A DNA stretch of 64,000 bases from Lunularia cruciata (taxonomy: Eukaryota; Streptophyta; Marchantiopsida; Lunulariales; Lunulariaceae): NCBI GenBank assembly GCA_948567375.1, contig OX419757.1:44950001-45014000 (forward strand), read 5' to 3'. The translations under genes and the position numbers were made by a program. Shown one piece after another: positions 57,989 to 64,000 of the stretch. The notes under the pieces were generated by a model. The model was not told where the DNA came from. It saw only the letters and a list, made by a program, of their open reading frames with translations, and made no database searches. The first letter of the stretch is position 1. Each line of letters opens with the position of its first letter.

Positions 57989-60000
57989 AAAAATAAAAAG
58001 GTGACCATATAGAACAATGAAGGATGGGAAGACCCCATCAAGCCGTAGAAGGGAGAGACAAAAGAGGTAAATTAGGGCTAGGCCACAATAATACTAATAT
58101 GAGAAATCTGCTGTGCTGTTTCTATATGGTCCAAGCTATGCAAGTTGTAAGGTCTACAAACTATTGGAGCATCCAAAGAAGCATCACCTAGAGTGATTGC
58201 TCTTCTATGGTTACACCAGCCAATGTTCTCTATAGAGCAATGGACACATGCTCTCTAAAGTATGCAACAAAGTATGAGATTGAGAGTGGTACTCCTTGGT
58301 ATCTAATATGATAAGCTCTCGCACACTCCTTGACAAATGTTTTGAACATTGTTTCCATTGCTCCATATAACTCCAAGGCTCAAGGAACAAAGAGGTGACC
58401 TCGTTGCATACCTCCATACTTGGAGAGCTTGCATGTTGTTGCTTTGTTCACTGCCCATCCAAAAGGATGAGTAATAACTCCTTCCAAAATTACATCATGC
58501 GTTGTAGGGTCTATAACCACAACATTTGCCAATGTCACTTGATCATCTTGGACCAAGTATAATTAAGGTGTATTTTGCTCCACCAAGTATTTTGCTCTGA
58601 CACATGTTGTCTACAAAGAATATGAACACTCCTTCCAAGCAAGGTATCCACTCTCTTGTGCCATAGCAAACACTATATCCCTTTTGGCATCATGGAAAGC
58701 TATCCTATGCCCTCCATAAGGACACCTTATCATATGGATTATTGTTGGATCTAGTGTAGAACCATACTCATAAGTGAGTAACAAAGATGCACATGGGTGC
58801 ACCAAACCTAGGCAAAATCTCATCATTGTAGAGAAAGTGGCTAGTGCAAGTTGAAATGCCCTAATGCATAGTCAAGCTATGATCCAAGAGCCTGTACCCT
58901 TGCCAAAGCAAGAGCAAAGATGTGCTCTACCAGCCCAAGGAATGGATGAGTCAACTAAGAGAGAATGTAGCATATGTTGACATTATTGCTCCATCAAGGA
59001 AGACTGCAAACCTTTGGTGGTGAAGCAAAGGATCCCATCCTTTGCATCCATCAAAGGTTAAACATCCTTGCATGCCCATGGAGATAGATCATCTCTTGTA
59101 TTCCGCAATAACACTTGGAGAGACAAGGACCTTTCCACCTCGGTCACATATGTCTCTAAAATTGGCCTATAAAAAATCATAAAATGGGAGGAAAGTAGGG
59201 GTGCTAAGAGAGCCCAACTACCAAAAAATGCAGTAGGTGCCATCCTCCATAATAATAGGCCTACCCCTCCACACAAGGTCAATAGAGATGTCTATCTACA
59301 TTCTAAATCCTCTGTCACACACTTAAATGTCCTTGGTCCAATGATATCACCAAAGACTCCCATAATCCTCCTATCAAATGCTCTCAAATATGATAGGAAA
59401 GTCAAGGAAGGGAGAAAAGTGTGGAGAAGGTAAGTTGGTTGATGTGCAATACTAGAGGAGAGAATACAAAATGTCACCTACAGATCTCCTAGTAGAGGAA
59501 GGTCATCCACATGGAAAATATCATCTACAAGTGCAACATCTAAGAAGCATGTGATAAAATCCTTGGATGCTATTGGCACTCCAAAAATATATAGTGACAT
59601 TGACACTCCATCTATAGATGTGACACATCTCTCTAGAAGCTCAAGGGGGAGGGGTACTTGAAGTGGACCATACTCTACACTTTTCACATCTTGACTCTCA
59701 AGCCTACAAGATGTCAAGTGATCAAAGACCTAGCCTAATCTGATCTAGTGGGCTCACAATGTGTATATCAGTCTACTAAGGAGAGAAATACACAACATGG
59801 CATGGCCAAAATAGTAGATAAGAGAGCTCTAAGGTGAGCCATGGCAAACAAAGATCCCCCTAAAGAGATCTCTCTTGTGTATCAACAATTGACTCCAAAA
59901 AGGTGACTCCCTCTTATGACCACCCATGTTAGTAGTAAAGGGAATTGGAGAGTTTTAAACATGTTGGAATCAAACATGCCATAAGACCTGCCAATAAATG
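57989..60000 (-). pseudogene. Non-LTR retrotransposon copy L: post-RT and endonuclease-like C-terminus
   Basis: Longest copy of subfamily 2. On the minus strand from 60,000 down: post-RT text (YIFGVPIASKDFI, SIAHQPTYLLHTFLPS, AFDRRIMGVFGDIIGPRTFK, MAPTAFFGSWALLAPLL) at about 59,160-59,720. Then a finger region (RFCLGLVHPCA, IIHMIRCPYGGHR) and HDAKRDIVFAMAQESGY at 58,611-58,826. Then an endonuclease-like strand (TLANVVVIDPT) near 58,500-58,540 and the C-terminal block LFVP, ALELYGAM and YFVAYFREHVSIAL near 58,210-58,400. The 3' UTR ends at 57,989. Several stops. It lacks RT motifs A-C, so it is 5' truncated. Confidence 0.75.
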
Positions 60001-62699
60001 CCTTGGAGCTATGATGTGCTTATATGCGGGGATGGAAAGAGACGATTGTGTAGTATATGCTCTTCAGGTGCAAAGTATAACACGGATTTCATAACATTAT
60101 CGGTCATTTGTATCTGTCACAAGTTCGATGCAGCCTAAAACCTAGGATGCCAAAATCAATTAATCTGATATTTTTATAGGACTTATCAAGTAGTCATAAG
60201 AATAAGAATATACTTATATAGTTTTGGGGTATAACTTTTATCATCAGTGAGGAAGGGAGAATCGAATAGAAAACTTGATCGCGAGAAGGAGAGGTACAAG
60301 AGAGAATCAGACTAATTAACATGATTGAATAAATAGTTCCGCCTACAAATAGCCGAGCCTAGATTCATGGTACCAGCTACTCTCTTATTATTTTCTAAAA
60401 CCCTGATAGTCTGTACTATGACTTCAACTACCACTATACCACCCACATGTAGTCTGATTTACCACTAATAGAGGTGTCAAGGGGATTCGTGATCGACTAA
60501 AAGAACATACCAACATCCGAAACTTCATTTTGTGTACCAACTCGCCACTGGATTCTGCATCTTAACTTGACTACGAGCTTCTCACCTTGAGATTCAGAAA
60601 TTAGCTGACCTACGCACGACTCAAAGACATGAAAGTAACATGAATTGGTAAAGTTTTGTGGATATTTTGGATCACCATTCTCACATGCCTAGATCTTATT
60701 ATCCAGAAGTTTACGCCGGGAATCCGTTCTCTCATTGAGTCAGTCGGTGGGGCACGAAACTGTGTGCAGTTCATACAGAAAGTGAACTTATATTAGCGTG
60801 CATGTACACCCTATGACTTTAAAGAGGACGATTTGCATCTTTGCAGCAGCGGCCATTTCGAGAACGTGTCAGGGCTGGTTCTTAACCAAAGTAGCAGAAT
60901 TCTTGATGGCCCAAGTCATGATGCAAATGTGGTCCCAAGCTTTACTGGGCCCAAATGTGTAAGAGCCGCATCTTATGTTTTAAAATCAATAGCAGGTAAA
61001 CTTTGTTTTGGAACGTGTTTTGAGTTTCTCCCACTAGTGTTGGAACGTACAGCAATTAGCAATTACAGTAGAAAAAATTTATCCGACAGTGTGGGTAAAC
61101 CGAATAATGTGTATGGGAATATATTATGTCACTACTGCATGGAAGTGCATGGCCGACTTGTGTCTTCGCAGATTTCCTCAAAATGTGTGAAGTTGTCACT
61201 CCTATTTGACAAGTTACTATTTAAGTTATATTTTTGATCCAGTTACAAGGTCAACTACAGGTCGCGAATCGACTACCTTATAAAAAACCAAGCTCTTCTG
61301 GAAGTGACTTCAGAAGGTTAAGAAGTAGGCTCTGGATCACATGAGTACAGACGTTTAGCTTGACAATAGAGGAAAAGACAAATAAGCACTAACAAAATTT
61401 TGCTTATTCGTCTATTGCCAAGCTAAACAAGCAAGAACAAATTTGACATCTCACGGATGAATCTTCGCCTTCAAGTCTCACTAGTTTCAAATGAAGCCAC
61501 CTTTGAAACACATATCTAGACGATACACGCGTTTCTACTTTTGTTCGGTTTGCGCAATGTTCATTCTTTATCTGTTGGGTGTAGTGTTTTAGTTCGTCAT
61601 GCAACCTCATTGAGTCTCGTCAAGATTCTACAGCTCACTCTGAAGAAGAAAGAGGTCCTCTAGTATCATTATCTTCTTACGGGCAAGGAAAGCAGTGTAA
61701 GCACTGAAAGAAAAGAAAAAACAACCTTTTTGACTGTTATATTTCAAAGTCCTTTTCATGGTCGAACCTCTCCCTCCATGCACAGAATAGACAGCTTTAA
61801 ACGGTACCAACTTCTTTCATCTCCACAACAAAGGTCATAAGTGTGTCGACAAAAATAAAAAATAGACTTTCTTGGAATGTCATATTGTAATCCTTTCTTA
61901 CTCGAGTCTCAAACTAGACGTTTCAAAGAACGTAAAGCCGTACTGATTTTGATACCTTAGGGGATCCCTTCAGTTTTGCATTTAGGTGAGGTTTTTACCT
62001 CCACGAGTGTTGGTTAACGTCCCGATATGTATTTTCTCTCCAAACAGTCGTGTGCATTCTTCTCGCATTTATGATACGCTAGTGACATACATTGCCTCTA
62101 CTACTTTTTCCTGTTTACAGATAAGATCAAAATTGAAATGTAGGATTCGGGTCTGTATTCATTCCCACCTTAAAGCATGAATCCATGGATTCAGACTACA
62201 CAATCTGCATGTCCTTTATCTCTGCAATTTTCTTTGCAATCCAGTGCAGCGTACTTGATACAGCAAGTTGACGCCATGGAGGTCAGAAAACAACCCACGA
62301 CAGATATGCGAACTAAATCAAGAAGTATCCGCTTTAAAGATTTACCTTTCCAGCAAATGAATCAGAGAAAGTCTTTATTCCGTAAACAACGAGAGCATGA
62401 TACCAACCCATACAAAATTTCAACTCGTTATGCATAGTGGCTATAGATATACAGTAATTGTAAGTCGGAAGAATACCATGAATTTGAATCCTTCTTAAAT
62501 GAGCAATAAAGTGTTGTTTCGTGCGCTGTTTAGATCTTGTAGATCCTTTTCAGAGTATGTAGTAGGTGCCCTTGAATTCCATGGACACATGTTCCTAGAA
62601 CTTGGCAAATTTTACCTCTATAGCACATACAGTGCACTCCCTAGAACCTTGAACAGGTCCAGATTGTTTCAAGTATGTAAAGTGGCGATCGCGTAGTAA
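60001..62699. other. Unrecognised, probably single-copy DNA
   Basis: Less repetitive and somewhat less AT-rich than the flanks. A 134-codon plus ORF (60,833-61,237, starting MHLCSSGHFENVSG) and an 86-codon plus ORF (62,177-62,437, starting MNPWIQTTQSAC) are open but match no family I know. Either could be an exon or a chance ORF. Confidence 0.4.
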
Positions 62700-62822
62700 A
62701 ACAAGAAGGATCGGAAGATCCCATCAAGCCCTGCAAGGATTTATCGCTGTAGGTAAAATGGGATGTAACGTAACGGTATAAGAAATGGATCCTACAGCAC
62801 CTACGATATATGAGCTATGCAA
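62700..62822 (-). mobile_element. Non-LTR 3'-end fragment M (subfamily 2, diverged)
   Basis: The plus strand reads GAAGATCCCATCAAGCCCTG, AGGTAAAATGGG and CACCTACGATATATGAGCTA, a diverged form of the 3' block. It is much older than copies J and N. Confidence 0.6.
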
Positions 62823-63409
62823 ATCAAGCTTCAAGTTATGATTGTTTCCAGCTGTGATTCTAATTTGCATGCACTCTTTCGATTAATGTTCACAGAGTCT
62901 ATTGCAGCCATCGACCTGTATACAAAGTTTCTTCAGTCACTCGATCCTTTATCGACAATAGTGTCCAAGGTCACTAAACAATGGATGTTCCAGCATAGTA
63001 GAGGTGAAAGAAATACGTCACGCACCCATCTAAGGGCCAGAGATCAGCTTAGCAGTGGAGAGAACTCCTCGTGTGCATAATTCTGTCATGATATTGTCAA
63101 GAAAATAATATACATTAGAGCATATGCATTATACTTAACATATTATAAGAATGTAACAGCTAAGGCAAGTTTTGATAAGAATTGCTAGATTTCTAGGCTT
63201 TACATTAAGTGCATTCTCTTTTATGCGCCAGGCGTATAATCTATTGTGAAATATATCGGAGCAGAGAAGGTGGGCTACGTACAAACTTGGTTAGAATGAG
63301 AGACTTCCACGTTGATGGTTTGGGAGGGATCCACACCATCAACGTCAGAAGGGATAACATTATATTCTATATTCCACTAGATTTGTAAGACCGTATACCA
63401 TACGTGTAT
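62823..63409. other. Short intergenic stretch
   Basis: A 10-bp inverted repeat (CGTTGATGGT at 63,310-63,319 and ACCATCAACG at 63,335-63,344) could form a hairpin with a 15-nt loop. An 87-codon plus ORF at 62,817-63,080 is unassigned and starts inside fragment M, so it is probably chance. Confidence 0.4.
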
Positions 63410-63414
63410 ACCGT

Positions 63415-63487
63415 ATTTATGTAGACTGTATGACTTGCATAGCTCGGATATCTTAGGTGCGGTAGAGCAGATTTCTCATATAGGGGA
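63415..63487 (+). mobile_element. Inverted non-LTR C-terminal fragment
   Basis: The plus-strand text TATGACTTGCATAGCTCGGA, then ATCTTAGGTGCGGTAG and CAGATTTCTCATATAG, is the reverse complement of 63,718-63,777 in copy N. It makes a foldback pair around the purine-rich tandem repeat. Confidence 0.75.
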
Positions 63488-63605
63488 GGAGAAGAGAGAC
63501 AGAAAAGGGAGAGATATATAAGGAGAGGGAGAAATATAGATTTCTCATATAGGGGAGGGGGAGAGAGAAAAAGGGAGAGATATATAAGGAGAGGGAGAAA
63601 TAAGA
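63470..63605. repeat. 69-bp purine-rich tandem repeat, two units
   Basis: Units start GATTTCTCATATAGGGGAGG at 63,470 and 63,539. Each continues with GAGAGA tracts and GGGAGAGATATATAAGGAG. The first part of each unit is copied from the non-LTR element's C-terminal end. Confidence 0.85.
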
Positions 63606-63617
63606 AAAAAGAAAAAA

Positions 63618-64000
63618 GGCGACCGCGTAGGAAAAATGAAGGATGGGAAGACCCCATCAAGCCGTACAAGGGAGAGACAAAAAAGGTAACATGGGGCTAA
63701 GCCCCAATAGAGTCTGTATGAGAAATCTGCCCTACCGCACCTAAGATATCCAAGCTATGCAAGTCGTACGGTCTACACACAACTGGAGCATCCGAAGAAA
63801 CATCACCTAATGTGATTGCTCTCCTATGGATTGCACCAGCCACTGCTCTTTGTAGAGCAATGGACACACGCTGTCTAAAGTAAGCTACAAAGTATGAGAG
63901 TGAGAGTGGTACCCCTGACGCCTAACATGATAAGCTCTCGCGCACTCCCTGACAAATGTGTCAAATGCCGTGTCCATCGCTCCATATAACTCCAAGGCTA
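63618..64000 (-). mobile_element. Non-LTR retrotransposon copy N (subfamily 2), cut by window end
   Basis: The best-preserved 3' end of the subfamily. The plus strand starts GGCGACCGCGTAGGAAAAAT, with AAGACCCCATCAAGCCGTAC and GGCTAAGCCCCAATAGAGTC, then the coding end (SSDILGAVG and YFVAY-type text on the minus strand). Its GC content is higher than in the other copies, in keeping with a younger insertion. It continues past 64,000. Confidence 0.78.

Noticed and set aside
1-64000. CRISPR array, prokaryotic operon or prophage
   Set aside because: No regularly spaced repeats with unique spacers. Genes have introns and the elements are plant retrotransposons.

Overview
This is a nuclear window from a land plant. 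It has two spliced host genes of plant type and a dense set of plant-type transposable elements: Ty3/gypsy chromoviruses primed by initiator Met tRNA, a Ty1/copia element, a PIF/Harbinger element, and many fragments of a non-LTR retrotransposon whose C-terminus resembles the CCHC plus restriction-like-endonuclease type. That last family and the small number of introns suggest a non-seed plant such as a bryophyte or lycophyte, but this is inference and no species can be named. There are no prokaryotic operons, rRNA, tRNA or CRISPR arrays.

Layout. 0.27-3.05 kb: a nine-exon Nudix hydrolase gene (NUDX9-like), plus strand, with one GC-AG intron. 5.2-6.5 kb: remnant of a non-LTR element, minus. 6.5-9.57 kb: decayed plus-strand sequence with a double zinc-knuckle gag. 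9.575-13.6 kb: Ty3 chromovirus A, minus, cut off by repeat C at 13.56-14.20 kb. 14.2-18.3 kb: AT-rich, almost featureless. 18.3-20.95 kb: best reverse-transcriptase copy of the non-LTR family, minus. 21.2-21.9 kb: tandem repeats and a candidate MITE.

22.0-40.7 kb is one nested stack. Copia element E (minus) is split by Ty3 element B (22,977-37,454, minus). B is split by LTR element C (24,811-32,928, plus). C is split inside its 5' LTR by chromovirus D (25,492-32,102, plus). B also holds a solo LTR of the D family (34,164-34,928). Target-site duplications support the order: ACAGG for D, CTAGA for the solo LTR, AGAAC for C, and CCTTG/TCTTG for B. D is the youngest and most complete, with LTRs about 95-97% alike by eye and a 513-codon uninterrupted integrase-chromodomain ORF.

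42.3-45.6 kb: a four-exon secreted serine-hydrolase (class C beta-lactamase-like) gene, minus, in which all three catalytic motifs are altered. 46-55 kb: mostly intergenic with degenerate repeats. 55.1-60.0 kb: non-LTR copies flanking a decayed PIF/Harbinger transposase. 60-63.4 kb: unrecognised. 63.4-64 kb: another non-LTR copy running off the window, with an inverted fragment and a purine-rich tandem repeat.

The most interesting signal is regulatory. The LTRs of the A/B Ty3 family carry clusters of perfect heat-shock-element motifs (alternating GAA and TTC at 2-nt spacing) upstream of a TATA box, the arrangement of a heat-inducible retrotransposon promoter. Other points of interest are the catalytically altered hydrolase, the RLE-like non-LTR family, and stop codons in D that mostly fit C-to-T decay.
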